Of a DNA stretch of 64,000 nucleotides, positions 32,201 through 42,741 are shown piece after piece. The translations under genes were made by a program, and so were the position numbers. Position 1 is the first letter of the stretch. Each line of letters starts with the position of its first letter. The stretch comes from Cydia pomonella (lineage: Eukaryota; Arthropoda; Insecta; Lepidoptera; Tortricidae): positions 7,316,001 through 7,380,000 of the forward strand of contig NC_084726.1 in the NCBI RefSeq assembly GCF_033807575.1, written 5' to 3'. The notes beneath the pieces are model-generated. The model was not told where the DNA came from and made no database searches. It saw nothing but the letters and a program-made list of their open reading frames with translations.

Positions 32201-33771
32201 GGAAAGGGGGCGACCGCTTCTCCATACACACATAGCCCCCATACGCTATGAGCGCTGCACTATGAACTTAGCCGTATGTGTTAGCTTTGATAACTAAAAA
32301 ATTAAAAAAAAAAAAACAAACCAGCGAAATTATGTTTGTACGGATAGGCGGTTTCGGGGTGGTCGTCCAATTTCATCTTGACGTCCGAATGCTTATCGCT
32401 GTCCCAGTGTATGTCACTAACAATAGAGGCGACAACAGGATGTCAAGGACTGGGCAATGCCATAACGATCACTGGGACGTTTACCTCACATAGTATAGGG
32501 ACCGTGCATGAACTGTAGGGGGCAACACAGAAGCCCATTTGTTTCTTTGGCCCGAAAAGTACATGTCAAGTTTTTAAATTCCTGATTTAGGCTATGAGAT
32601 GGTGGAACCTACAGCGCGCAAGAGACGGTGTGTATACTGTAGGGAGCAGCGCGGGCTTTGGCGTGTAGTGTCAATGTCAAGTTTAAGTTTCTAAGTTAGG
32701 CCACAAGATGGCAGACCCTCCAACGTTCATGGTTCCTATAAGGACACCCTTGGACCGTTATCTTAAGGAAGATTTCACATCTATTTATAAAATAAGTGTG
32801 TATTTTTTTCCAGTACCTGGATTATAATTCAAGAAGAATTTTTCGTTGGGTACGTAATATAATATATTACTTTTGACGTAAAACGTGAGGGAAACGTCTT
32901 TAAAAACATGTTGAAGCGTTTGGATTACAAACCAGATGTACTTAATGAAAAGTGTTATGACGCGGTGGCTTCTTTAAATTAAGATTTAATTGATAGCCAC
33001 TAAAAGCAAAATAGGTCTTACTAATTCAGAGTACCTATGTAAGATTACTGAATTAAGAATAACGCTTACTTTTTTCATGCGAACGGTAAAACCGCTACAA
33101 ATGCAATACCGAGCTCTCGATAATTTATTTATAGCAGTTCTTAAATTTATGTTGCAACTAAACCTGCTAAACGTTCTTGAATATAAGATATTATTATACT
33201 CGTAGTTCAGAATTTCTAAGCAGTACTTTCATTTATATTTCAGATAGTAAAAGCAGCGGTAACAAAAGGTGTATCGGCAGCGACAAAGATAACTAAAAAA
33301 ACAGCTAAAGCCGTAGCGGATGGGGTTAAAAAGGTAGGGTTGACAAAGGCAAAAAAGGCAGGTGAAAAGGCAGGGAAAAAAATAAAAGTGATAAAGGTCG
33401 TGAAAAAGGTTAAAAAAGCAGCAAATAAAGTGGAAGAGGAAGGGCAAAAAGAAAGCAACATGAAAGGGGCACAAGAAACAGTGAAAAAAGTAGTAAAAGA
33501 AATTACAAAAGATAAAGCACAGAAAGCGGCAGAGGCGGGTATAGAAGCAGCCAACAAGATCGTCAAAGTTATAGTTCCGCAATATAATCCAGGTTCACAG
33601 AAGCACGCGCTAAGCTTACAAGAGAGAGTGATTGAGGTAGCGGGAAACCATATAATATCGGATTTAGGCATAGATCCCGAAAATCAAACCGTTAATTCAG
33701 AAGAGGAAAGCGAAAATTCAGAAGAGGAAAGCGAGTATTCAGAAGAGCAAAGCGAAAATTCAGAAGAGTAA
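29261..33771 (+). CDS. Gene C: secreted microexon-family protein, long class (~240 aa, 5 exons)
   Basis: Predicted exons: 29261-29335 (signal peptide MRVLLLLCLLAVLGVSC, then RHLRQRNE), 29953-30000 (IHPITPIRKEVKTYKE), 30104-30139 (YQDYNLRRIFDA), 32814-32849 (YLDYNSRRIFRW) and 33244-33771. Lengths are 75, 48, 36, 36 and 528 nt, all phase 0, with GTAAGT or GTACGT donors. The two 36-nt microexons encode similar 12-mers (Y-[QL]-D-Y-N-x-RRIF) and are probably tandem duplicates. The terminal exon is the shorter homologue of the gene B hendecad domain plus acidic tail. Exon 2 matches gene E exon 2 in length and in the R-K-E-x3-Y pattern. The third intron (30140-32813) holds a diverged tandem repeat, a LINE fragment, a foldback and a SINE. 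Function unrecognised. Confidence 0.78.
30220..30470. repeat. Interspersed repeat (CTCATGGGAGC family), copy 2
   Basis: Shares CTGCTCATGGGAGCTCAATA-type sequence, GCGACTGCCATCTAACCTTC and GGGATTAGTCCGGTTTC with the copies at 10580-10735 and 51620-51835. Confidence 0.45.
30490..30990 (+). repeat. Diverged minisatellite (GCGAAGGCCGAGCTGCG units) in gene C intron
   Basis: Words such as AAGTACTTTGATT, AAGGCCGAGCTGCG, GAGTGCCTAAAT and GAGCGTCCGACA recur in the same order about four times in 500 bp with heavy divergence. Too degraded to give a fixed period. Confidence 0.5.
31058..31300 (+). mobile_element. Reverse-transcriptase fragment with YADD motif
   Basis: Reads NNISYADDMLLLAPSIGAVR, i.e. 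the catalytic YADD block of a LINE reverse transcriptase, then breaks by stop/frameshift before a KSEIMIL block. It is closely similar in style to 47022-48103 (NNISYADDMVLL). Dead fragment in the gene C intron. Confidence 0.7.
31304..31490. mobile_element. Foldback element
   Basis: TACCCCTAGTGTAAAT (reverse strand of the right end) pairs with the left TATCCCTAGTGTAAAT. Inner arms GTGACGAACGCGTTTGCGTT and AACGCAAACGCGTACGTCAC also pair. Confidence 0.55.
31862..32135 (-). mobile_element. tRNA-derived SINE, full-length copy
   Basis: Reverse complement of the element at 42742-43012: the head CTGGCCTAGTGGATAGTG (A-box-like), the B box GGTTCAAATCC, then the shared tail with ATGGGTGTTTTCTGTGTATT and TATATATCGTTGTCTAAGTA. 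Confidence 0.75.
32530..32812 (+). repeat. Intron segment shared by genes B and C (copy in C)
   Basis: Homologous to 18670-18953 (TACTGTAGGGAGCAGCGC, AGGCCACAAGATGGCAGACC). Runs directly into the acceptor of the 36-nt microexon at 32814. Confidence 0.6.
33244..33771 (+). CDS. Gene C terminal exon: shorter hendecad domain and acidic tail
   Basis: 175 codons starting IVKAAVTKGVSAATKITKK, nearly the same opening as the gene B terminal exon. The Lys/Ala repeat part is about 70 residues shorter than in B. The block VPQYNPGSQ ... ERVIEVAGNHIISDLGIDPE is conserved. The Ser/Glu tail ends at TAA (33769-33771). After this stop the same frame continues for nine codons ending EEKIY to TGA at 33799-33801, and the DNA then aligns with the gene B sequence around its own stop (CTGAGCGGCTGAATGCG). 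The stop therefore looks like a recent CAA-to-TAA change that shortens the tail. Confidence 0.78.
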   Translation: MVKAAVTKGVSAATKITKKTAKAVADGVKKVGLTKAKKAGEKAGKKIKVIKVVKKVKKAANKVEEEGQKESNMKGAQETVKKVVKEITKDKAQKAAEAGIEAANKIVKVIVPQYNPGSQKHALSLQERVIEVAGNHIISDLGIDPENQTVNSEEESENSEEESEYSEEQSENSEE

Positions 33772-35720
33772 AATGTAAATTCAGAAGAGAAAATCTACTG
33801 AGCGGCTGAATGCGCGGGCTACGCAAAAGTGTTTGTTAGATTTAGAATGATCCAAGTATAGCATTAAATTAAATTAAATGATCATTTATTTGACGATTTA
33901 AAGGATCATGCCGAATTCGGTAAGCAGGAAGTGAAAAAATAGTTTATTTATTAAAAAGTAAACAAGTATTAAATCTTAACCTATGACTGCCACACTAGGC
34001 TATGACTGTGTTGTAACTAGACACTAGAGTCAGAGTGGAAGCAATACTAATTGAATTACATCCTACGCTGAAGTTTTGGTTTTCTAATATCCTTATATAC
34101 ATACGTCTATTGTAGGGGTTTTTTTTAATGATTACCTTAAGTGAAAACCTCTGTGCTCTTTCCAAGGTAATCATTGCCAAGCTAGTAAGTCTAGTAACCC
34201 CTCCCTATAATTGGCTGACAAAGTGCATTTTAAGTCCTGTCATGTGCATTTCTTAGTTTATTGATCACATAAATTAATTTTCTTACTCTAGCAGATACTG
34301 ATTCAATATGGTTAGAAAAATTAAGTTTTTCATCTAGAGACGCGCCTAAGTATTTTATAGATGAGGATCGTTCAATTGAACAACAATAGCAAGAAGATGT
34401 TCCTTGATTGCTTGTTCATGTATCTTTATTTCAGGGTAGGTGGTCGGCTCTGAGGCAGCGGTTTTATGAAAACAAAGAAATTTAGTTTACAGTACATATG
34501 GTGCTACTTTTCCGCACGCGTGCGGGAATGAGCACTTTCGCGTGCATATGTCGAAACTTTAAAGAGCCATATGTACTGTAAAACGTTGTACGATACACGT
34601 GCGAATCGGTAATTTACAACTCGTGTCGATTTAAACCACTCCCTTCGATCGTGTTTTAATTTAACACCACTCTTTGCGAATTTTCAATTTTCTGCACTTG
34701 TATCGTAAATAACTATTTTGTGGTGTTGAAAGCTAGTAGATTACTTTTTAGCCAACTGTAAACGGATTTAATACCGCTCTGAACGATCTCCAATTATTGC
34801 GGCCATGAATTAACGTGAAATAATATAGCAGTATCATCTGATTCGAATGTGTTCAAGTTTCCGTATAAGGGAAACTTAAATTCGAGTACTATAAAAAAGC
34901 CTATAACGCGTGAAAATTAGTTAAGCATTAAGGTTTATAGGGTTTTTATGGCTTATCAAACCCAATCGGTCCTTATGCTAAGAGCACCTAATTGACCCTG
35001 GAGTTATCCAGGGATTTAGATTAAACTTAGAGCGACTGATAATCTTTCTTGTTGAATTATTTTGGGTAATTAATGCCAAAGCTTTAGTGAAGACATCAGC
35101 AGCTTCAGTGGAAGAGGAACTGTAGGTGATATCATAATTTGCTTTCCTATTGGGACTTTGGGACTCATTTGGTTTTACCTGACAAGGAAGGTATAACCAT
35201 ATCAATGTCAATTTGTTCTATCACTGAGCCATCCTTCAGCCAACAATCGATCAAAACTATAAAATCAAAGAAAATATACCCTATGTCCTATAATATTTAT
35301 TTATCTATGTATAGTAAGATTATTAGGAATTATTTATGACAGAAAAAGTGTGTGTGCGCCTTAACCTTTTGAACTTTTGAACACATACCGGGTGTTTCCT
35401 GTATCAAGATTTTTTCTGTATATTGAACAGTTTTCTTAAAAATATAGAAAAAGTAGGTTTTTAACCCACTTGAACTTGGATAGCGTAAAATGGTAAAATA
35501 CTTTTGCCACCACTTTTAGCGTATGCACTACAGTTGTGTGTGACCTGTACACAGGGTAGTTAAATAAAACAGCATTTAGTAGTCACGTACTTTGCGACCA
35601 ATCCATTAGCCGTGACATCTCTCAACAGAGTGACGGTAAGTGGGTAGTTCGCAGTGCATCTTTATTGCTATATACTACAAGATCTTTTACCAGGGCTACG
35701 CCTTAACCTTTTGAACACAT

Positions 35721-36075
35721 ACCGGGTGTTTCCTGTAACACGAGCAAATAATTAAACCATATATTGTATTTGTAAAACGATATAACTTTTGATTAACAAC
35801 TTTTAAAAATTATGAAATCTTTAGATTTTAAGTTTTTCATACAAATTTAATATTATTTTCAATGTACGCTGACATCAGTGTGTTTGACGTTGCTTGCCAC
35901 GCTTTAAACATAACAAAATTTGTATTCAATACATTGCGTCTTAGAATCAACTTCAATGTGTAATAAAAATCAAAACATAAGTTATTTTTCAAAGTTGTTG
36001 AACAAATGTTGGTCAGTTTGAGGAGTACAGTCTACAGTTTAATTTATTGCTCCTGTTACAGGAAACACACGGTAT
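35721..36075. mobile_element. TIR element (ACCGGGTGTTTCCTGTAACA family), copy 1
   Basis: Left end ACCGGGTGTTTCCTGTAACA; right end TGTTACAGGAAACACACGGT. The ~355-bp AT-rich interior is non-coding. A close second copy is at 59191-59537, and a lone end lies at about 35384-35405. Confidence 0.7.
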
Positions 36076-36465
36076 ATAAAACGTCTCTGACATGCCAAGG
36101 TCTCGGGCACAAGTGAGCTAATGTAAACCTTGCTTTAAAGTGTGAAGGTTACTTTGACAGCGTACACCATACCTTTAGTTGTCGCTAGCGCTGTGGGCCC
36201 AATTAGTTAGTGCCTTTAGGTATTCTTGGTGTTCAGAAGGTTAATGTTATCTGTACGTCACCTTTAATTACGATTCCCACCAAACGGGCGCAGTTGGCGC
36301 GCATTTCACATTTGTCCGACCGCAAGCCGGTCGCCTCCTCGTGGATGCGGACGGCTCCGGTTGGATTCCGCCGCTTCTGCCTTACATAATGTATAGGCAC
36401 TGAAAATGCGCTCCGGCGCGGCCCGACTGCAGCGAGTCTGTGGGAATCGTATATACATTAGGGCA

Positions 36466-36600
36466 GTTTAAGACCAACGTTTTATACGCGCGTGTAAGCG
36501 CGTATAGACCAGATGTAGGGAAAATAACGCGCGTGTAAACGCGTAACGCCGAAACGCCCGTACACGCGCAGAAAAATGCTACTCTGAAACCGCCCTCAGG
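36466..36600. mobile_element. Short foldback element rich in CGCGTGTAA
   Basis: GGGCAGTTTAAGACC left end and GAAACCGCCC right end pair loosely, with GCGCGTGTAAGCGCG-like words repeated inside in both orientations. Confidence 0.45.
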
Positions 36601-36950
36601 GATCTACGTCTTCTTAATGTTTTATTTATTGTTGTCCTTATGTGCCTACTTGACGTTTAACACCTTTCAATGAATATGGCTTTTTAAGTAATTAAAGATT
36701 AAATTAATTAAAGATGAAAATACATATTCTTACGCGTAGAGCTGGATTAATTCAGATTTTCTAGTAGAGATTCAGATATTCGAATTCATTTTAAATCTTA
36801 ATACATCAAAAAATACATTAGCGATGTGCCTAAATGTCATACTTCGATTAATTATAAATATAACAAATACTATCGCGAGATACGCATTCGGACGCTTTCA
36901 ATGCGACTAACATGAAAGTGTTTGTTGAAAGTGATTTTATGAATTTCCAC

Positions 36951-37316
36951 CTAACCCCGCGATTTTTTGCTTTTCCGCTGCCTCAATCGCTTCCGCTCCT
37001 CCTCTTCCTCCTCGTCCTCTTCCTCCTCCACATATTCATACACCACCTCTTCTTCCTCCTCACTCTCCTCCTCCTCCTCCTCCTCCTCCGACTCTTCAAC
37101 TGGCTTCGGAGCTTTCGCGGCCTGCACGACATCACGAATCTTTTTGACTGTCTTTACCCCATCTACTATCCTACTCACCATTTGTATCCCTTTCGCTGCC
37201 AGTTTCACTACTTTTATTACTTTTGCTGCTTTTGCTACACCTATTGCTACCTTTGCCGTTACAGCTGATACCTTCGCTGCTATCGCTGCCCCTGCTGTTG
37301 CCGCAAGTTTTACTAC
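36951..37316 (-). CDS. Gene E terminal exon: Ala/Val/Lys domain, poly-Glu and basic end
   Basis: 121 codons after the acceptor TTATATTTCAG. It opens VVKLAATAGAAIAAKVS, matching the opening of the B and C terminal exons. About six hendecad-like repeats (residues 1-66) precede APKPVEESEEEEEEEESEEE, then a YEY island, then more Glu, and finally ERKRLRQRKSKKSRG before TAG. The GAG/GAA runs (CTC/TTC on the plus strand, about 37010-37095) are microsatellite-like and may vary in length. Unlike B and C it lacks the VPxYNP block. Confidence 0.75.
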   Translation of the reverse strand, partial: VVKLAATAGAAIAAKVSAVTAKVAIGVAKAAKVIKVVKLAAKGIQMVSRIVDGVKTVKKIRDVVQAAKAPKPVEESEEEEEEEESEEEEEVVYEYVEEEEDEEEEEERKRLRQRKSKKSRG

Positions 37317-40300
37317 CTGAAATATAAAAGTACTTATGTTTAGAATTTCTAAACTAGAATAATACATTCTAGAACGTTTTGCAGGTTTATGTCGAAGCAT
37401 CAATGCAACAGTTACAAGTAGATATTTTTGTATTCTAACTTAATTGCATAGCCCTATATTAATGTATTTTTTCTTAAAATATATAAAAATATAACTTACA
37501 ATCTTCTCATCAAGATAAAAAAACTATACCATTTTACTTACCTTAAACAAAACGGGAATCAAAAACCAAAAAAATCTTCTTGAATTATGCTTCAGGTACT
37601 GAAAAAAGAAAAAAATACTTAACATATTAATTTGAAGCACGGACATCAAATCCTCCAGGCTGGCGTCGACTGCGCTCGACGAGGTGAATCGAATTGAATC
37701 GCAATAATTTACTATGAATGGTAAATTCGACTCGACGCGTCTCGGCTCTTTGTCAATAGACACAGTTTCATGGTAAAATAAATTAGGCGAATTATTGCGA
37801 TTCAGTTCTATTCGCCTCCGCGAGCTTAGTCGACGCCAGACTTTAAGGTACCATAGGATAGGTAGGTATTTTACTGTCACAACACTTAATGTAATGAAAT
37901 AAATACACTGTATCGTTCAACAAATAAGAGTAATAAGCACCCCACCATCGTAGGTACCCTTCCCCTCGCACGCCCTTCATGCAAAAAAGTTTTTCTTTTA
38001 CAAGCAGTAAAAACCCGTTGATGAAAATCACCCAAATTACTAATGATGTCATTGATGTCTCGATGTGGCATTTTAATTATACCCGTGGATGAAATGCGTG
38101 TGTACGTCGGCAGCCGCAATGTTTTTACATGGAAAAGAATTTCATTTAATTTTATTTTATTTTACTGAATACTGTACAAAAAAAGAAATACTTAAATTTC
38201 TACCTAAACAAATACCGAGGACGGCACAAATTATTATTTTTAGGTTTGGTATATTATTTATTTATTTATTTAATCTTTATTGCACAATACATGAAGGTAC
38301 AAGTGGCGGACTTAATGCCTTAAAGCATTCTCTACCAGTCAACCAATGGGTTAAACCAGAAAGATTAAGTAGGTGCAGTGTCTTTTAAAGTAAATAATTT
38401 TTTAACCAAGACTATATATGAATATAAAGTATATATCGTAAGATATGGTATATGGTTTGGACGCTAGAAAAAATAACATTAATATTCTTGAAACCTCAGA
38501 AGTTTACGCTACTGGTTTATCGTATCCAAACGCAGGTCCGCGTACGAAACTATTAGAAAAGAATCCCGGCACACAAGAGATTAATGAACTTAAATATGTC
38601 GAGTTATGAAAATATTGGGATTTGCTGGAATGAGAAGCATAGTACTGTTTGTTAACCAGTATTTCAATTGATTTAATATAATAAAGATATTCATTTTATG
38701 TTAGTAGGGATATTTTTAAAGAGCGGAAAATGTTAATTTTGTTCCTAATTACGAGTATAATAATTATTTTTTATAATATACATTTTATTTACAACAACAA
38801 CTATAACTAGTTTAAATCTAAAATAGGCCCATGAGGCATTCTAGCAAGGATGCTGGCAGTATTTCCTCGTTGTACCGCAATATTGATACATTGTGCGAGG
38901 AAGCCGTCAGCTCTTCGGTCACCAGTTACGTAATTATTAATTATAGATCATAAAACTGTAACTTACTCCTTCATATGCTTCGAGTTCTTTGCGGGTAGGC
39001 AGTGTTGGAACGATCTAGAAAAAAAAGTAAGTATTTGTTAACTAAGATTGAGAGACTTTACACCTCCAAATCTTAATGGCATCGGGGACCTTTTACATCT
39101 CCAAATTTAATGAATTATTATTATTATTAACCATAAAGACTAAACATCGCTGTTATATTGTAGTAATAATTTGTTTCTAATGTTTATCTTGGTAAAGTTT
39201 GTGCGGAAAGAGAAGAGTCGTGGAATGTATGGGGCCCAATACATTCCACGACTCTTCTCTTTCCGAACAGACTCTATTAAAAATGTATTGTGTTTGTAAT
39301 GTATGTATTTATAAATGTTGCTATGTATTTTTTATGTCACTAATATGCTTGCACTACTATAATAATATGCTATACTTAGCCCGTCGTGGCCAGGTGAGTT
39401 CCCTCTCTTCATATTTTTAATTGCATCAATAATTTCTTTGCAAGCGAAGACAGGGACCCGGGTATGTCCTTAAACTAAATACGTCCAAAAGAGAGGTATG
39501 GGCAATGTGAATGTCATCTCGCCTTGTGTGGTAGGGCACAGCACAGCAGATGTCATTCCAGATCTAGAGCAGAGCCCAACTGGGGAAGTACCTCCACCTT
39601 ACAGAAAACCGCAGCCAAATAACACTTGACCCTACTCATAGTGTTGTGTTCCTGCCGGTGAGTAAGGTTGCCAGAGCTCAACGGGGGGTGGGGTTAGGGT
39701 CGGTAACACGCATGTAACGCCTCTGGAGTTGCAGGTGTACATAGGCTACGGAGACTGCTTACCATCCGGCAGGCCGTATGCTTGTTTGCCACCGACGTAG
39801 TATAAAAAAAAAAGACAAGGCGTTCGCCCGGCCGTGCGCGCTCCCCCCGCGCACTCGCTGCATAAACCCTAATTGCGAAAGGACCCTAAAATTATCCCTA
39901 AAAAGATTAGCAATTTCAGTTGCTTCGGTTACGCCATTAGGTAAACTAACCTTTTTATTTAGACTTTTAAAACTTTTCCAAAATGTTGAAAACTGCTTTT
40001 GAGAATGATAATTATCTAACTCAAGTTGCTTTAACTCACCTACGTTTACTTAGGTGTGTTTCACACAAACCTGCTTTGGACCATAGCTTGTCGCGCCGCG
40101 CAGGATGAAAAGCGTCGCGAGCGGTAAGGTGTGGTGGCTTAGCATTGACGACGACATAAAGCGCTGGATCAGTTTATGCGCCGCCTGCGTGGCCGTGCGC
40201 GCTGTTCGGCCCCGCGCCGTTCCCGCACCCTGGCCGCGTCCTTCCTCTGCCTGATACCGGATATACATACATTAGGCTGGTTTTAGTGTCATGCGGACCG

Positions 40301-40699
40301 TCAGTACCAAAACCAGTCTTACATATCTATTCATCATAGTAGTAAGTAAGGTAGTAGTACTTTAATGTCATAGACATAGTTTAATTATATAATTATGGTT
40401 AGACGAGTGTCTGTAGATGGAAAAACGTTGATACCCGAGCACAGTAGGTGAGGTTAGGTACGTAACTAGGTACTCGAGTGCTCAATTAGCTCCTGGATGA
40501 CCAATCATAAGTACATTCGTTTTCCAATGCTGTCCAGTTTTTTTTCTAATTATGTTACTTTTTTCAAATGAATGGTGTACCTTAAGAGCATTTGTGAAGA
40601 TCACGAAGATCTTCAACTTACCTCCCCTCTGCGGCTCAGATGTTGGCATGAAACTATAAGAGGACCCCTCAGCAAACATAACAGAAGTAAGACACGCAT
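36951..40699 (-). CDS. Gene E: secreted microexon-family protein, long class (~182 aa, 4 exons seen)
   Basis: Predicted exons in transcription order: 40699-40622 (signal peptide MRVLLLLCLLRGPLIVSC, then QHLSRRGE), 39014-38967 (IVPTLPTRKELEAYEG), 37598-37542 (YLKHNSRRFFWFLIPVLFK) and 37316-36951. Lengths are 78, 48, 57 and 366 nt, all phase 0. Exon 2 is homologous to gene C exon 2 (same length, TRKELEAY versus IRKEVKTY). Exon 3 begins like the YLDYNSRR microexon of gene C but runs 21 nt longer. The signal peptide has an unusual Arg-Gly in its hydrophobic core. The terminal exon encodes an Ala/Val/Lys domain, a poly-Glu stretch and a basic end. A YQD-type microexon between 38966 and 37599 was not found. 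Function unrecognised. Confidence 0.72.
37651..37847. mobile_element. Foldback element in gene E intron
   Basis: Left arm CTGGCGTCGACTGCGCTCG and right arm CGAGCTTAGTCGACGCCAG pair, with GAATTGAATCGCAATAATT and AATTATTGCGATTCAGTTC inside. It lies just upstream of the 57-nt exon in the gene E intron. Confidence 0.55.
39204..39265. repeat. Perfect 27-bp inverted repeat with 8-bp loop
   Basis: CGGAAAGAGAAGAGTCGTGG plus AATGTAT (39204-39230) is followed by an 8-bp loop GGGGCCCA and the exact reverse complement (39239-39265). It lies in the first intron of gene E. Confidence 0.85.
39457..39812 (+). mobile_element. Short lepidopteran element ending GTAGTATAAAAAAA, copy 1
   Basis: Shares TTGTTTGCCACCGACGTAGT then ATAAAAAAAA with 46868-47012 and 60506-60778. 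The upstream part (CCTTACAGAAAACCGCAGCC, CTCATAGTGTTGTGTTCCTG) is shared with 60506-60778 and, inverted, with 42199-42503. SINE or MITE class not settled by sequence alone. Lies in the first intron of gene E. Confidence 0.65.
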
Positions 40700-40830
40700 G
40701 GTGACTGCTATACTCCACCGTGAGTCGAGGGCCTATTTAAGGCGTAGCGTCGGTTATCAGATAATTTGTGTATTCGTCGCACATCCATCGATAATTAACA
40801 ATTACGAATTGGATTTGGTCAGACCCATTG
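40700..40830 (-). promoter_or_regulatory. Conserved core promoter of gene E (class 2 leader)
   Basis: On the minus strand: CCAAATCCAATTCGTAATTG, GTTAATTATCGATGGATG, GCGACGAATA, TCTGATAACCGACGCT, a TATA-like TTAAATA at 40740-40734, then TCGACTCACGGTGGAGTATA and GCAGTCACC before the ATG. Order and spacing match genes B and C. Confidence 0.65.
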
Positions 40831-42198
40831 ACAAGTTTAATTGAATAAGTGGGAATATAAATATAAATCACCAGATTAAGAAATTCTCGGTCTCTTTAAA
40901 GCAATAGTGAATTGAATAGCTACTACTGAACCAGTGAGCTTCATCTTAGGCCCTGTCTTCACTTTCCATCGGGTGTGACTAGGGCCAATCGCCGATCAGT
41001 TTATAAAAAAAACGCAATTGGCGACAACAGCCGCCGAACACGAACTACGAGGCATGAGCTTATGCACGTGGCACCAAAAATTTTTATACTTTTTTCAGTA
41101 ACTATAACCATAGAGAAATGAGTAAGCGTGGGGTGGTAGCTCTGTATATCCTAACTAATAATAAGTTTTAGAACCTACAATTTCACCAATAAGTGTAACA
41201 CCGACAACCGAAACGGTTATTGATGAATCAACGAAATACCGCCCTCACTTCTCTGCATACCATGGGAATGTAGCTCGGTGATATACTAGCCCTGTTGGCC
41301 TGTATATAGACCGCGAGCCAGGAACAGATCTCCATGACCAATCGCCTCCCAGGCAATAACTCGTATAGTGGGTAACGGCAATGTATGATGAACCCTCGTG
41401 CACGTCAGCTGCCTCTCCGTTGGTGGGATGAGGAATGGCAGCCACCAATAGGTACACGTAAAAAATTGTTATTGCCTCCCGTTTGATACTTTGTCAGATG
41501 CTGTTGTGAATAAAAACAATCGTCAGCCAGTTGTATCGCGATGGAAAGACCGTCAGCTGGTCACTTGAACATGTAAAAACAATATTTTTCAGTCATCGTC
41601 TCCCGATTGAACCTTAAGAGTAGTTAATAAGTGTAGTAATATTTCTGTTATACATGTTTTAGTGAGAGCTGTTAAGGAAATAAGTGAATGTCCTTAGTGT
41701 GTATTTGAAACCTCATCTCCTGCTCACCTATCTCTGTTGGCTTCCCAAGTATAAAAAAGTAACTTGTTTTAATCAAGTGTGAGGTCTTTGTTAACATAGT
41801 CCGAAAGGGCCTTATAAAGTACATATCCTCCTGCCGCCCAGGATCATCAATCCTGAACTTTAATTACAGCCCCAGTGAACTAGAAGTTGGCACTGGCGGC
41901 GAAGTCAACAACGAAGCATATTCTTAATATTGAACTTGGCTCTCATTTCACATTTATGTTTTTGATGGATTAAACTTGCCTCCACCTGTGCGACGAGGAC
42001 CTGATGGCTAATTGACGAAAATATTCATTTTTTACTAAGAATGGCGTTTGTAAATGAGAGACAGATAGTTTTCGGATTAGCGGCCAGCGAATTTTTTCAG
42101 GATCACGCCATCATTGCCTGATTTTTAAGCGCCAAATATTTAAAATTCCCATAAGGCTCTCGCTTCTTATGGATAAATTATTATTTTGAATTCTATAC

Positions 42199-42503
42199 TA
42201 CATCGGTGGCAAACAAGCATACGGCCCACCTGATGGTAAGCAGTCTCCGTAGCCTATCTCCGAGGAGTTATTTGCACGTTGTCGATCCTAACACTCCGCA
42301 CCCTCGTTGAGCTCTGACAACCTTACTCACCGGCAGGAATGAGTAGAGATTAGTGTTATTTGGCTGCGGTTTTCTGTAAGGTTGGACTCTGCTCTAGATC
42401 TGGAATGACATCCGCTGTGCTATGCCTTACCACACAAAGCGAGATGACATTCACAATGCCCATACCTCTCTTTTGGACGTAGTTTAAGGACGTACCCGGG
42501 TCA
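42199..42503 (-). mobile_element. Short lepidopteran element, inverted copy
   Basis: Reverse complement of 39457-39812: GGTGGCAAACAAGCATACGG at one end, and CTCTGCTCTAGATCTGGAAT and ATACCTCTCTTTTGGACGTA towards the other. Confidence 0.6.
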
Positions 42504-42741
42504 ATGTCTACATTAAATCCTTTATAAGAAGGCTCAAGAGGATAGATAAGGAAGGAATTTGTTCTTCTGATAATAAACAATCTTATTTTAATATATTCAT
42601 TTATTATTTAACCAATTAAATCATCTTATGTGGAGGTTATTAGTAATTGGAGTGGTGGAGTCTTTAGCCGGCTGCGTCTAATGTCTGAAATATATTAAAA
42701 AACGTCAATTTAGAATGGCAAATCTAAAATGGGTACCGTAA

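Larger units (their letters stand above)
33772..36950. other. Gene-less convergent region between genes C and E
   Basis: Holds the 3' ends of two convergent genes, a partial family 1 foldback (34490-34723), a possible retroelement scrap on the minus strand (34978-35211, TEAADVFTKAL reading), a 355-bp TIR element (35721-36075) and a GC-rich CGCGTGTAAACGCG foldback (36466-36600). No supported gene. Confidence 0.55.

Noticed and set aside
33229..33671. Minus-strand Cys/Phe-rich frames opposite gene C
   Set aside because: Antisense shadow of the hendecad exon.
34978..35211. Copia-type retroelement end (TEAADVFTKAL) on the minus strand
   Set aside because: Only about ten residues resemble a Copia ending and the rest looks LINE-like; too little to assign.
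36912..37320. Plus-strand Ser- or Leu-rich frames opposite the gene E terminal exon
   Set aside because: Mirror images of GAG/GAA runs. The minus-strand frame joins family exons and the plus-strand frames have no splice or start context.
37500..37518. A 3- or 6-nt microexon of gene E (AG/AAGATT/GTAAGT on the minus strand)
   Set aside because: The splice dinucleotides fit, but such short candidates arise by chance and no paralogue has it.
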